The translations under genes were made by a program, and so were the position numbers. Under the pieces are notes generated by a model. It made no database searches and was not told the DNA's origin. It saw only the letters and a program-made list of their open reading frames with translations. Positions 44,900-56,090 of a DNA stretch of 64,000 bases are shown one piece after another. Position 1 is the first letter of the stretch. Every line of letters starts with the position of its first letter. Source of the stretch: Lutjanus erythropterus (taxonomy: Eukaryota; Chordata; Actinopteri; Lutjaniformes; Lutjanidae); assembly GCA_020091685.1 (NCBI GenBank), contig CM034613.1, positions 1,640,345 to 1,704,344 on the forward strand. Direction: 5' to 3'.

Positions 44900-45965
44900 T
44901 TTATTCTTCTGACAACTTGTTACTATTACTCCCTACTGAACAGAAATATCTGCACTTTCTACCCCTTACATTTTCAAAACAGGCTTGTTACTTTAGTTTT
45001 AATGATTCTGAGTGGAATTATTGATTATTTTTATTTTGCATAATTGTGCACTGCCTTCCCAACATAAAGACTGATTTTAATGTAAATTGATGGACCAATA
45101 ACGCGTAGAAAAGAAGATTCCTTCAACACAAGTAAAAACCATGTAAAAGACGAGATAAGACAAGAAGAATGTAAACGATGTAACAAGACGAACCACACAA
45201 AAAAAATGTAACAATAGAGACACAACATAAAAATGTAACAAGGAGAAAATGATGTAACAAGACTAAAAAAAACGGATGGAAAAACAATGAAGACTAAAAA
45301 CAATTTAAACGAAACAAAAACAACATAAAAGATGTAATGATGAAAAACACAAAAAAGATGTTACTAGATAAAAATGACATAAAATGTATCAAGATGAAAA
45401 AGACGTAACAAGACAAAAACAAAACAAAAACAAAAACAAGACAAGATATTCTAACAAGATGAAAGCTGAAAAAGGCATAAAATATGTAACAAGATGAAAA
45501 AGACACAAAATCCACAGCAAGACAAAAATTACATTAAAAAAACAAGGCAGACAAAAATTACATAACAAGACAAAGAACGATGGAAACAAGATGGAAAATA
45601 ATGTACAAGATGTGACAACACAAAAGGACATAACAATACAAAAACAACAAAAATATAACAGGGAGAAAATGATGTAACAAGACAAAAAAGACATGAAAGA
45701 CATAACAAGACAAAACAGACAGAGAGGGAGAATCGACCATAATGAAAAGTTGAGGTTCAGTCAACTTTGCACAGAAACAGTCAGTAGAAATGTCCTTTAC
45801 AGGGTGACGTTTACTTTTATACAGTGAGTACATCTCAGAGCCTGAACTCTTTCACTTTTATTCAAGTAAAGAAGTTGAATCAGTACTTTTTTACCAGTTG
45901 AATCAGTACTTTTTACACAAGTATTCCTACTTGAACACAGAATGTGTGTACTTTTGCCACCTACT
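44900..45965 (+). repeat. Composite element with internal AACAAGAC array, copy 3
   Basis: Left flank has cagaaatatctgcactttct and aaaacaggcttgttacttta with gttttaatg, as in copy 1. Array 45130-45715 uses units such as gatgtaacaagacgaacc and ataacaagacaaa. The right flank has cagagcctgaactctttcac, aagtaaagaagttgaatcag (partly duplicated) and tgtgtacttttgccaccta. This is the most complete copy. Confidence 0.8.
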
Positions 45966-46424
45966 GTGCAGAGTTCAATCAACTAAAACAAATGAAATGA
46001 AGCTTCTGAAGAAATATGATCCAACATATTTAGGAGTTAAAACTCCCCCGAGAGCCTTCTTTGTATAGTTTGAAGAAAATAATATATGCTGATAACTGTG
46101 CTGTGTGTCTCTGATACACTTTCAGATAAATCATGGCTGCTTGTTTTTACAAAACACACATGTTGTCTTTGTGCCACTGCTGGAACAGAATGTCTCCAAC
46201 ACGAGCAGCTGAGGCTGGAAGTTCACTGACTCTTCAAACGTAACTTAATATCTTAAGCTTATTGTTAGCTTATGTTTTCTCAAGTACACCTGAATTAATA
46301 TCAAGTATCGAGTGTTTGCTTTGAATCTCAACTTTTTCAATGAAAACAAATATCTGTTTGGGTTTTAACTTTTTCTTTTTAACTTTCTCAGGATTGAAAC
46401 TGCCCAGTCATAGGAACTGTGTAC
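45966..46424. other. Non-coding, nothing recognised
   Basis: No supported feature. Confidence 0.5.
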
Positions 46425-46710
46425 TGGTGTAGACTGATGGTTTCCAGTGAATAAATAAACTGAGAGTGTAGCCAAGAGGGTCATTGGTCAGTGGGCGATA
46501 GATGACCAGATGAATCCAGGCTGCAGGCGGAAGTAGAAAAGCTGCCGTTCAGTGGTAACTTACTGTGTAAAACTTTTCCAGTAATTCTGATCCTATATAA
46601 CCTGATATATATTGAAAATACGGGCTCAAATTCCCTTAAAATGAAGGATATAATCGACAAACCTTAAAGTTTTAATAAAATGTTCACGTGGGTCTTTTTA
46701 AAGGTTTTGT
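46425..46710 (+). repeat. Duplicated segment X, copy 2
   Basis: Matches 38780-39180 in order and orientation, about 7.6 kb away, with deletions making it shorter. Together with the two composite elements and TAGCTAG arrays it suggests an old local duplication. Confidence 0.7.
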
Positions 46711-47640
46711 ATGTAGTTGTTTAGATGGAACGACTCGTTGGTTTGGTGTCGATGTCAGCACAGGTTGGAGAGGTTGGGTCTTGGCTGAGTCTGTCTGTGT
46801 GTCCCATCACAGTAATCAATGGTTACATTCTTAATAACTATGATATCCATGAGCTTTTGGTTTCTGTACTCACCACAGTAACACTTAATATTTAGGATCC
46901 TTGTAATACACCTGAGTTCATAAGTAATGAGGCCTTTATAGATGACTCTGGTGACCACATTGTATGTTCAGCAGTCTTGCGGCGCCACCATTGCTGTAGT
47001 GGCACATAGTGTCCATCACTCTGTGTCTGCTGGTCTACAACAGAACCCCAGATTTGCAAGACTCTCGCGAGATTTTTCATGGTTTTAGTGAAAATGTTCT
47101 TGAGAATCTGAGGTTCCCTTCTAGACACTGTGTCTGCTGTTACTTGCTAATAGTGACAGCCCAGATAATTGGATTGACTGCAGCCCTCAGTAAGAGGTGA
47201 AGGTTCCTTTTACTAACATTATTCAAATGTTAGTTAGATGTAGGTTGTGGCAACAGCCAGAAATGGATAATGAAAAAAGGAAAAAATGGACCTCTTCCTC
47301 CACAGAAGGAGATGAAGTGATGAAATACTGTCTAAGTTCCTTTCTGTTTTATAGTGGATATTTTTTGATCCACTCTGGCACATGGTGGTCCTCTATAGAG
47401 TCCCTGCTCTCAGAAAGCAGATCTCTTCATCAAGTAAAGATGTTGTGTATTTTGTGTAAGTTGAAGTTTGACTCGACTGTTGGAGCAGCTGACCTGCAAA
47501 CCTTCTTCCTGACTTCCTAGACATAGTTGTCAAATGTAACATTGTGTAAGAGTAGAAAAGTGTAAACTTCGTACAAGGGCTCGCATTCATTCACACTCAT
47601 ACTGTAGGGAGACCACTGCAGGCTTGTTAACTTCCATCAC
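46711..47640. other. Non-coding, nothing recognised
   Basis: Overlapping ORFs on both strands (46755-47590) have no recognisable domain. The segment 46940-47120 is moderately GC-rich. Confidence 0.45.
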
Positions 47641-47649
47641 TTCACAGGA

Positions 47650-48190
47650 TTCGTCTATGAGATGCTTATTAACATGAAAATGTGTTAATAATACTATATA
47701 AGTGTTAACAACAGCATTGTTTATTGTTAATAGTTTATAGACAGGTTTGAGAATGTTAAAATCCTATGATTTTGTCTACTTAATTCATTATGCATTTATT
47801 AGCAGATATGTATTTTGAGATTATGAGATTTAAAGTGTGAACAATGCTGTAAAGTGTAAAAAGTGTTTATTAAAGTTAATTAATTTAGTTACCTGTGACT
47901 TTTGTTGTTGTTGTTGTTGTTTTGTTTTGTTTTCTTTGGGTTATTACTATTTCAGGCTTTTTTCCTCCACTAAGAATTGCTAATAAATGCATAATTAAGT
48001 ATGCAAATCTTAATAAAGCAACAACAAAAGCTTTTGAAAAAGTTTAACAATGATACAGTAGAATAGTTAAACTCAGTAAATGTGTTTGTACTGTAATGCT
48101 GTCACAAACATTCATAAGGTACTCATTAGGCTTTTATTAACATTCATAAGTAGTCTATAAACTGTTAACAAGTTTCAAATAAACACAGGA
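47650..48190. mobile_element. Possible palindromic MITE
   Basis: ttgttaatagtttatagaca near 47727 (plus) matches ttgttaacagtttatagact read on the minus strand near 48165. The ends are decayed and the interior is AT-rich with a (GTT)n run at 47900-47925. Tentative. Confidence 0.4.
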
Positions 48191-48814
48191 GTCAGCGTTC
48201 ATGACCTGTGTCAAAACAATACTCAACTTTAACTGTTACTTTGAAACCAAAACTCATTGTTGACTTGTGGAACCTATAATCAACACTGATTTCTTTTTAA
48301 CTTGTGTAACCTACGTAAGTTATGTAACTAATGTCACTAACTCATGTAAAGTACATATTTTAACACAAACCATGATCTTTTACTAAACTTAACTAGGGCC
48401 TAACTGATTCTGGATAGTTGATTCTGATGCCAATATCAATATTAGGGCGTAAAAAAAATCCAATATAGATCTATCTGCCTATATAAGATAAATATAGATA
48501 AATATAAATATAGAATAAACACATATATCGTAACAATTCCTCAAATGTGGTTAACACATAGGTCTATCATGGAGGCAGGATCTTTTACAGTTGACATGAT
48601 GATATTAGGGCAATTAATTATAAATAACTGTAATTTAAAAATACAAATAAAACAAAATATATGTAGGCCTTTACATCAAACCCAAATTCAGAAAAAGGAT
48701 CAAATATACACTGAATGCTGCCAGTTAAGCTAACAAGTAAAGCAGTTACAGTTTTTTCTCATTCGCTTTTTTAAAAACATTAAGGTAAAATCTCTGTCTG
48801 TATTCAGCTCCTCT
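48191..48814. other. Non-coding with decayed repeat at 48395-48480
   Basis: actagggcctaactgattct followed by gatgccaatatcaatattag resembles a common teleost repeat with 'ggcctgaccgat' ends. The rest is AT-rich. Confidence 0.45.
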
Positions 48815-49330
48815 GCCCTCGCAGTAGTTTTCCACTCACCCCGCCTCTGTCTCACTCCACCTGCTGGCCACTTCCTCCTCATCACTTCACTCCACTCACC
48901 TGGACTCACAGCTGCAGCTCATCAGCAATCAGCCTGGTCTATAAGCCTCTCCAGTCCACTCACTTGTTGCCTGATTGTTCTTCGTTCCCGTGCAAGACTT
49001 TCCAGTGTTCATCTCTGGACTGAATCCCCGTTGCTGACTTTGCTTGCCTCTGACCTGCCTGCTTCGTCTGTCTCCCAGTAAACGCACCAGCCATCTGCTC
49101 GTCTGCCTGGTCTGACTGCTCGTCTGGTTGCGGATCCTCTGCCTCGTCCCTCCTGGTACTGTTACCTGTCACTGAACAGAACTGTTTGGGTCTGTGGGCT
49201 CACACCACCACTCACAGTCCCACTTCCTGGTTTGGCTTGTTCATCTTTGAAGCTCGAGCATCAAAGACTGTGTGCTAACTCATTCCCTGTGTAATGAACT
49301 TTTACCTGTGTTGTTTCACCTGTTCAAGAT
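48815..49330 (+). mobile_element. LTR-like fragment (retroelement promoter region)
   Basis: Pyrimidine-rich, GC-moderate sequence with cacctgctggccacttcctc, cagcaatcagcctggtctat and a TATA-like tataagcctctccagtccac, then runs of gcctgcttcgtctgtctccc. This matches the look of a teleost LTR around its TATA and start region. No paired LTR, PBS or internal region was found, so it would be a solo or truncated piece. It runs directly into Tc1 sequence. Confidence 0.4.
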
Positions 49331-49389
49331 CCTCAAAGGTCTTCACCAAATATCTCTCTGTGCCTGTGTGCTGCAAGTGGATTCAGCCA

Positions 49390-50004
49390 ATACCTGTTAC
49401 AAGTTTTTTGTTGACAGTAGAATGGAATTTCTCAGCCTCCACATCGAAGTTCCTGAAAGCAGCAACAGTCAAGGTGCTCCAGGATTGGCCAGCCCAGTCA
49501 CCAGACATGAACATTATTGAGCATGTCTGGGGTAAGATGAAGGAGGAGGCTTGGAAGATGAAACCAAAGAATCTTGATGGAGTCCTGCAAGACTGCTTTC
49601 TTTGCCATTCCAGATGACTTCAACAGTAAGTTATCTGAGTCATTGCTGAGATGTATGGATGCAGTCCTCCAAGCTCATGGGAGTCATACATGATATTAAT
49701 TCTTTTTTCCAAGGCACCGTGACTTTATGTTCTGATGTTATTGTAGCATGTTCGTATATTCAAAATAAAGTATATGTATAATTTCTACATTATTTTTGTA
49801 TACAACAAGACTTTTGTCCAAGCAAAATCTGACCTTTCTGTCCTAATTCAATGATAAAACTCAAAGAACGATACAAAACTTTATTTTGGCTTATTTTTGC
49901 CTTTCATATAAGCCATTTCTGATCCCAATTGATCAACTACAAGTCAAGTTATTATTTGTTGTTCCTACAACTTGGATAAGCGACAAGACTTTTATCAGGG
50001 ACTG
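49390..50004 (+). mobile_element. Tc1-type transposon, 5'-truncated
   Basis: The right part of a Tc1 element: C-terminal transposase codons, a 3' untranslated region and an intact-looking right end agcgacaagacttttatcag followed by ggactg and TA (50005-50006). The left half and left TIR are absent; the 5' side abuts LTR-like sequence. Confidence 0.8.
49396..49693 (+). pseudogene. Tc1 transposase C-terminus (DD34E type), frameshifted
   Basis: The frame contains VLQDWPAQSPDMNIIEHVWG, which holds the third catalytic acidic residue (the E of IEHVW) of a Tc1-family DDE transposase. After CFLCHSR it stops at 49615; the true C-terminus continues in another frame (DDFNSKLSESLL, then MDAVLQAHGSHT and a TGA at 49691). 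The N-terminal DNA-binding domain and the first two catalytic Asp are missing, so it is dead. Confidence 0.85.
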
Positions 50005-50029
50005 TATTTATATATAAATATAAATATAT

Positions 50030-50620
50030 TAGGGGTGGGACGTTAACGTGTTAATTACGATTAATTACAAAAAGGAAAAACGCGTCAAAAAGAGACAACA
50101 CGGAACGTTTGTCAGCACACGAGTTCCTGGTCCACCGATCACACTGACCCCTAATTTAGACCAGGTGTGGCTGCGCCGCAGCACTCAGGTAGATACGCTG
50201 CCATTCTAATCAATGCTGTAATTTATACCAGAAGTGCCGCGGCGCATCTCAGCAGCATCCCAGAAGCAGCTGGGCGCTTCCGCTCCGCAGAGAATTCGCA
50301 GCAAGTCTATTTTTGACGGATGGTGTGTCAATTGCCACAGAGCAGGTCAAACGGGTAGGAAGTCAGGCACAGAAAACACGGGAGAATCCGGTTGATTTTC
50401 AAAATAAAAGACCCCGTGCAGACTAGTGATCATAAAGACAGACAGAAAATAAACAATTTAACTACGTAGCCTGCTTAGCCATGGTAGAAGCACAAAGAGC
50501 AAGGAAAGAGGCCTTAATCAACAAAATCAGAGCAAGTAAACATAATCAGATGGACAAAACGCTGCGCTGAATGTAGCCACCATTATGATTTATAGTGCCA
50601 TTGTCAGACTGATGTAAAAT
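50030..50620 (+). repeat. Unclassified transposon-like remnant
   Basis: Starts aggggtgggacgttaacgtg with ttaattacgattaattac, a wording typical of a fish repeat with 'gcgttaacgcg' ends, followed by a GC-rich core (gctgcgccgcagcactcagg, ccgcggcgcatctcagcagc) that is internally repetitive. No long ORF. Confidence 0.5.
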
Positions 50621-51896
50621 AAACAATATTTTGTTGTTTAAATGTATGCTTGTGTCTATCATGTGATTCAGTCATATACCAAAATCCATTTAAATTGAAA
50701 AATGTTGTATATGTATATACATTTTTTGACGTTAAATTTTCAGGTTATTACAGTGGAAACACTACCACTTTTGTCCACAGGGGGCTCCAAAATCAACTCA
50801 ATGTGAAGGTTCCTTGTAGTAGCTTTAAAGTACACTTTTCTCATACGTACATTTCTAATTCTAAGCATTATGCATGTAAATTAGACAGCTCTGGAGCTAT
50901 AGGGAGGCATGTTTTTCTTCACTGACTTACTTGTACTGTAAATTTCCTCCAGCTTCAGGTCTCTGTGCTAAGCTAGACTAAAAACACACTAAAGGACCCA
51001 CAGGGTTTCTGTTGTGGACACACTGAGATGAAACTGATCCGCTCATTTGGCCTCGTGAAAGAAGGCAAACATGTTTTTTTTTTCAGAAGTGTCACAGTGT
51101 TCTTTAGAAAGGTTTCATGTGAAGCTGCAGCCTCCCACACAGACAGGATATGACCTCCAAACCTGTCGACAGACTCTTCTGTGGACTCAGAGAATGAGGA
51201 GCAGATGAAGGCAGCATTCCGACATGAGTCAGCCCTCAAAGTGTTAATAATAAGACGCTGTGATATATTGTTTGGCGCCAGCGTGCTTTCAGCTCACACG
51301 TTTTGATTACAGGGTGAGAAGAGGAGTAAGACCAACATCTATCTGCATTTTAATGAAAAAACTCTTCCACTCCTCCTAACGTACATCCATTCTTGTTTTT
51401 TTTATGTAGGACAGGGGTCTTTAGGGGCAGATAGTAGCTCATCAGCATATGTCACATAGTAGTGGTATACATGATCTGAAAGCTGGAACCTGAAGATTCA
51501 TTTGAGATGCAGCTCAGCTCTGTGTCTCAAGTTTCAGTAGTCATAAATCTGTCTTAAACATTGTGTTTTCTTTAGGAACCTGAAAGTTTGCAGTGTGAAA
51601 GGGCTTAGAACATTATGATGGAAGTATATGATGGTGATTCCCATGGTTTGGGGTTGGTACCATTTATTACACAGATTTGGTGCAAAATTGAACCACTTTT
51701 GGACACTCAAGAATCAATAAAAATGGTACCACATTAAGACATGAAGACCCTGAGGAACACCAGGGAAAAAATATGCATTATCCATTAGGAGATTTCTGTA
51801 AGAATTGCATTTTTTTTTTTTTTTGTGATTACATGGCGAGCACTTCTGCTCCTTATTGTCAATATACGCAGGAAAGTCATCCATCATCTGAACACT
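50621..51896. other. Non-coding, nothing firm
   Basis: A fragment near 50950-50990 (cttcaggtctctgtgctaag) resembles part of a known-type teleost repeat. The minus ORF 50973-51239 is not recognised. Confidence 0.45.
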
Positions 51897-52085
51897 CCAG
51901 GGGTCTGTACTACGAAGCAGGTTCAGCATGCCCAGGATATCTTTTGGTGATCAGGCTTTATGAAACCTAACAAAAATGATGAAAGATAAGCAGTCACATG
52001 AAGCTGGTTATCAACTCAGTAAGTCAACCCAGGGTTTCACAATTTAGACACGAGTATGTTCACATAAACGAGACAGCATTTGCAG
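51897..52085 (+). repeat. Repeat fragment with 'ggtctgtactacgaagcagg'
   Basis: ccaggggtctgtactacgaa, cagcatgcccaggatatct and aagctggttatcaactcag are words of an abundant teleost TIR repeat; only part is present. Confidence 0.55.
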
Positions 52086-53570
52086 AATCTGACTGATCCC
52101 AATCGACCAGTTTACAAATGAAGAGCAAACTAAAATAATAAAGAAGAAGGCGATCATAACCATCATAATCCAGACTGAAAGAAACACTCCTGCAGCTGCT
52201 ACATGCACGAAGGACAGACAGCAAAGGAAATCTCTGACCTTGTGAATAATAATAATGTTGATACATTTATTCTATAGAGCGCTTTCAGGATCCTCAAAGA
52301 AACTCTACATACGTTAAAATGATCACAGAAAACACACTAAAATATTTGCACACCACACACTTCATGAAACCTTCCACCCTTTTCTCAAAACTGTGAACAC
52401 AAAACCAAATCTTCAACTGCATTCACAAAACTTCTGACTCTTCTGGAAACCTCAACACCATTTTATCTGTTCTCAAAATCAAAGAGTGCCAGCCAGTATA
52501 TGAACACTACTGAGCAGTCATTAGACACACAAACACACCAACAAAAAATGGAAAACACAGTGTTCAGGACATGTAGCTACAGAAAAAAATTTTTGATTGC
52601 GTATAATAAACACATTTTTCATTCTAAAAATATTTAAAAATGCATATTCACAGCTTAGTAACAGAACATGTTGTGTACTGTAAGTGCCACAAGTAATATG
52701 GTAATACAGATGACATTTTCATGAGCAGAAAATTATCAACAGCTACAAATTCTCTGTGCAACACGTCAGTTTCATAATCTCTATTGGAACTCATCATCAG
52801 CCTCACCATCACGTGTTTGTGACTTTGTCTACGTCACAAGAGACGTTCTCCTCTGCTGGACAACGGGGGAAACCCTCGAGACTTGACACAACTCCAAACC
52901 GATCACCACAGGCCAAGTCGCCTGTAGAAAAAGTTTTTCCAGTCCAGGGGTTTTGGCCACAGACCATGCAGGCATTTACTGTATGAAACACCCAGTTGAT
53001 GATGAAGTATTCATATATCTGGATTCTATTCTTTCCAGTCGGTTAATGTAAGCTACAGGTGTGATCTCTGTGAGGAGTGAGTGTTGCCTTGGATAAATAA
53101 AGCTTGTGATTGTGATTGGTGTTGCTTTCTAAAGAAACACAAGAGATTTTACTGTAGTTGTGAATGTTGTGCCTCTGAAAACTGAGTGTATGGCAGATTG
53201 CATTTCAAGACCCAGTTTTAGTGTGTAAATAGATTCACATCATCAGAAACAAGAGTGAACAATTTTAAGTCACTGTGTGTAAATAATGATGATGATGATG
53301 TAAAATGTGTTTGGAGTTTTTCGTAAGAGTGAATGAATCGAAAACTGTACATTGCAGTACACTACAGCACCGGTCTTTATACTGTACGTAAAACTGCACC
53401 CTATTTTGGGACATAAAAACACTAAAGTTTAAAAAATGTTCCTACACATTTGAATATGTAATACAGCCTCATAATGCAAATTTTGACGGTAGTGTTTTAA
53501 ATTTATCACAGCAGTGTTTAAATATCCCCTCTTGTAAAACTTGTGTTTTTTTATCCACATTAACATGTTT
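52086..53570. other. Non-coding, nothing firm
   Basis: 52360-52560 has repeated CA-rich words (caaaactgtgaacacaaaac; attcacaaaacttctgactc). 52790-52990 is less AT-rich (ctacgtcacaagagacgttc). No gene supported; ORFs at 52756-52991 are opposed and unrecognised. Confidence 0.4.
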
Positions 53571-54460
53571 TACTGACATCTCAAGCACTGATTATTTAAG
53601 ACAAATTTAAGATCAGTGCAGTGAGACCAAAGAAACAGCATTCTAATTAAATAATTAATTAAACTGGGTTGAGATTAGTCTGGGGCTGAGATGAGATAAA
53701 TTCAGGCTTTAATTTGACCAATGAGACAAATTTAAGATCAAACCTTTTTAGACAACCAAGTTTTCTTTTAGGTCTCACTGGTGTCTTGAGAGCTGCTTAT
53801 TTAAGACAAATTTAAGATGAGTGCAGTGAGACTAAAAAAAGAACATTTTAAATTCTGGAATTGGGCTTGGATTAATCTCGGGTTGAGATGGGTAAATTGA
53901 GACTTTAACCACTGAGACAAATTTAAGATTTAAGGAGATTATTTAACACAAGTTTATGATCAGTACAGTAAGACAAAAAGAACATTTCAGGATCTTAAAT
54001 TAGGCTCAGATTTGTCTCGGGCTGAGATTTGAGACTTAAATTTGACCACTGAGACAAATCTAAGATCTTGTCTTTTAAGACAACCAAGTTTTCTTTTAGA
54101 TCTCACTGGTGTCTGTAGGGCTTATTATTTAAGCCAAGTATAAGATCATTGCAGTAAGACCAAAAAAAGAACATTAATTGGGCTCAGATTAGTCTCAGGC
54201 TAAGATGAGATAAATTGAGACTTTAATTTGACCAGAGACAAATTTAAGATCAAATTTTTTAAGACAACCAAGTTTTCTTTCTTTTCTTTAGATCTCACTG
54301 ACATCTCAAGAGACGAATATTTAACACAAGTTTAGGATCAGTGCAGTGAGACAAAAAGAAAGGATATTTTAGGATCTTAAATTGGGCTCAGATTAGTCTC
54401 AGGCTGAGATGAGTTAAACTGAGACTTAAATTTGACCACGAACTGAGATGAGAAAAAAGC
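53571..54460 (+). repeat. Tandem array, unit about 200 bp, five units
   Basis: The marker ttagtctcgggctgagat occurs at 53675, 53872, 54011, 54189 and 54393 (spacings 197, 139, 178 and 204 bp; the short ones are internal deletions). Each unit also has gagacaaatttaagatc, aagacaaccaagttttcttt, agatctcactg and atcagtgcagtgagac. Unit divergence is about 10-20 percent by eye. Confidence 0.9.
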
Positions 54461-54930
54461 TTTTTCTCAGGAGCTGAATTTAAGAAGTATGGGAAAATGG
54501 TCAAAGTCTCTTATTGGTCTGAAAAACTGTAAGTCATTCAGGATTCTGCAGTCACATGAAAATACCTAACAGAACTTGGGAAGAAATATCTGGGAAACCT
54601 TATCTATCTTCACTGTGGTTGCTTACTCAGGCCTGCATCTATGTAGTCAAAACAGAGCCTGAGATAATGTTGAAAGTCTTCTGTATCACATGACAGAAAA
54701 CAGATATCAAGTTAGCTTTATATTTGCCTTTCCAGACACGGTCTCCTGGCTAAATTAAATGATTGATCGCCATGTCCACACTGCCAGCCAGAGGGATCTT
54801 CTATTAGAGACAGAGCCGTGGACTCGTTTTACTGTCTCACTGCACCACAGCCTTAAATGGGGAAAAAAGCTCATTTGATTAAAGAGTAAGTCCTTCAATC
54901 CGCCACATTGTGAGTGCCTCTGATCCACTG
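54461..54930. other. Non-coding, nothing recognised
   Basis: Unique-looking sequence leading into a GC-rich block; 54755-54930 lacks repeats and may belong to that block. Confidence 0.45.
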
Positions 54931-54938
54931 CAGGACTC

Positions 54939-55223
54939 ATGGGACACAGCAAGTCAAAGTCACTGCTCAGGAAATATGCTGGATATTTCACGTTCATGAA
55001 GCGCCTGAAGTGGAGGAAGAGAGGGAGCACAAACAACAACAAGAGCAGCTCTGGAGAGGATGACAGGCTGCGATTTCACCAGTTCTCAGCTGTATTTCTC
55101 ATCTGGGCAGAGGAGGGCGGAGGAAGGCCGAGGGCGGGAGAGGATCTGTTTATGGGAGAGCGAGAAGGGGACGGAGAGGATGACGAAGTGAGGGAGGTGA
55201 AGGGTGTCCTCTGCATCCCGTAA
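54939..55223 (+). CDS. Candidate first coding exon, unknown protein
   Basis: A 94-residue frame opening with MGHSKSK, which fits an N-myristoylation start (Gly2, Ser6), followed by aromatic/basic sequence (YFTFMKRLKWRKRG, residues 16-29), an Asn/Ser linker and an acidic stretch. The ATG is in a G+4 context. Two donor-like sites (gaaGTGAGG, GT at 55188; gagGTGAAG, GT at 55197) lie inside the frame, so the coding part may end there and splice on to an exon outside the window. The opposite strand is also open (55076-55420). I do not recognise the protein, and a conserved non-coding GC block open by chance is a real alternative. Confidence 0.3.
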   Translation: MGHSKSKSLLRKYAGYFTFMKRLKWRKRGSTNNNKSSSGEDDRLRFHQFSAVFLIWAEEGGGRPRAGEDLFMGEREGDGEDDEVREVKGVLCIP

Positions 55224-55304
55224 GGAGCTGACCTCACTTGCTCCCTGAGCCACTTCAGGGTAAAGCCGGCCCGCTCGGCAGCCCTAGCAGCCATGTCTGA
55301 GCCT

Positions 55305-55314
55305 CTATAAATAG
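55305..55314 (+). promoter_or_regulatory. CTATAAATAG: MEF2-consensus / TATA-like site
   Basis: The decamer matches the MEF2 consensus (YTAWAAATAR) exactly and also works as a TATA box. It lies in a GC-rich block that would suit a proximal promoter; downstream sequence to 55380 is GC-rich with an ATG at 55378. Function is inference only. Confidence 0.3.
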
Positions 55315-55420
55315 CCGTGTATGCTCCGGCTGAGTGGGAACAAGCTGTACCCGTCACCCCGCGGGCCAGAGAGGAGGATGGGAAGCACAAACTCCCATGG
55401 AGCCTCTCTCTGAGGATCAA

Positions 55421-55924
55421 CGCAAACTGATGCTTTCTGTCAGCCTCAGTAGACAGTCAGCCTTAAATATGACTGTCTGGTGAAACACCTTTATGTGCTG
55501 AGTGTTCTTAAGCAAAAGTAACTCGCTGCTTGTTAAAACCTAACTTTGAGGTTTCAAGAGGAAAGAGGAGGAAAAGGTCATATGAGTATTTTTGTTGGAA
55601 GAGGGGCGGTTGAGGTGTGGTCAGATTACAGATACACTTAAAAATGGGGATTACTTAGAAGGATTACAATTTTAAAATATTTTTTAACATAAAGAACGCT
55701 AAAAAATTACAACACTTAATAAATCTCAACACCATCTCATGTCTCATGTGAAATCTTAGCTTACCTTACAGTTGCCAATTCATTATCATGAAAAAATGCT
55801 TCACTGGATGGAAATTAAGCAGATTTTTTTGTCTTTAAATCAATAAATCACACACAACAAAGGGAAGAACAGCTGGACAAACTAATTAACCTACAATGAA
55901 CTTTAAACTTTATATTACTAATAA
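55421..55924. other. Non-coding, nothing recognised
   Basis: AT-rich, with no gene. Confidence 0.5.
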
Positions 55925-56090
55925 ATACCATATTACCATATTTTATACTGAGGTAATGTAAAAGTAACTCAGAATAATCACGTTATGTTACTTTAATATT
56001 GTGAGACTTGGATTATGTTTCTAACTACATTTTTTAACAGGTAATTAGTAACTGTATCAGAATACATTTTTAACATAAGCCTCCCAGTCC
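55925..56090 (-). repeat. Dispersed repeat family 1, copy 3
   Basis: Reverse orientation: plus strand shows accatattttatactgaggt, gttactttaatattgtgaga, cttggattatgtttctaact and cattttttaacaggtaatta. Matches the order of copies 1 and 2 when inverted. Confidence 0.75.

Noticed and set aside
49272-49520. 82-residue ORF as an independent gene
   Set aside because: It is an alternative frame over the LTR-like/Tc1 junction.
55076-55420. 114-residue minus-strand ORF over the GC-rich block
   Set aside because: It overlaps the plus-strand candidate and is Ser/Pro-rich low complexity; GC content alone explains the lack of stops.
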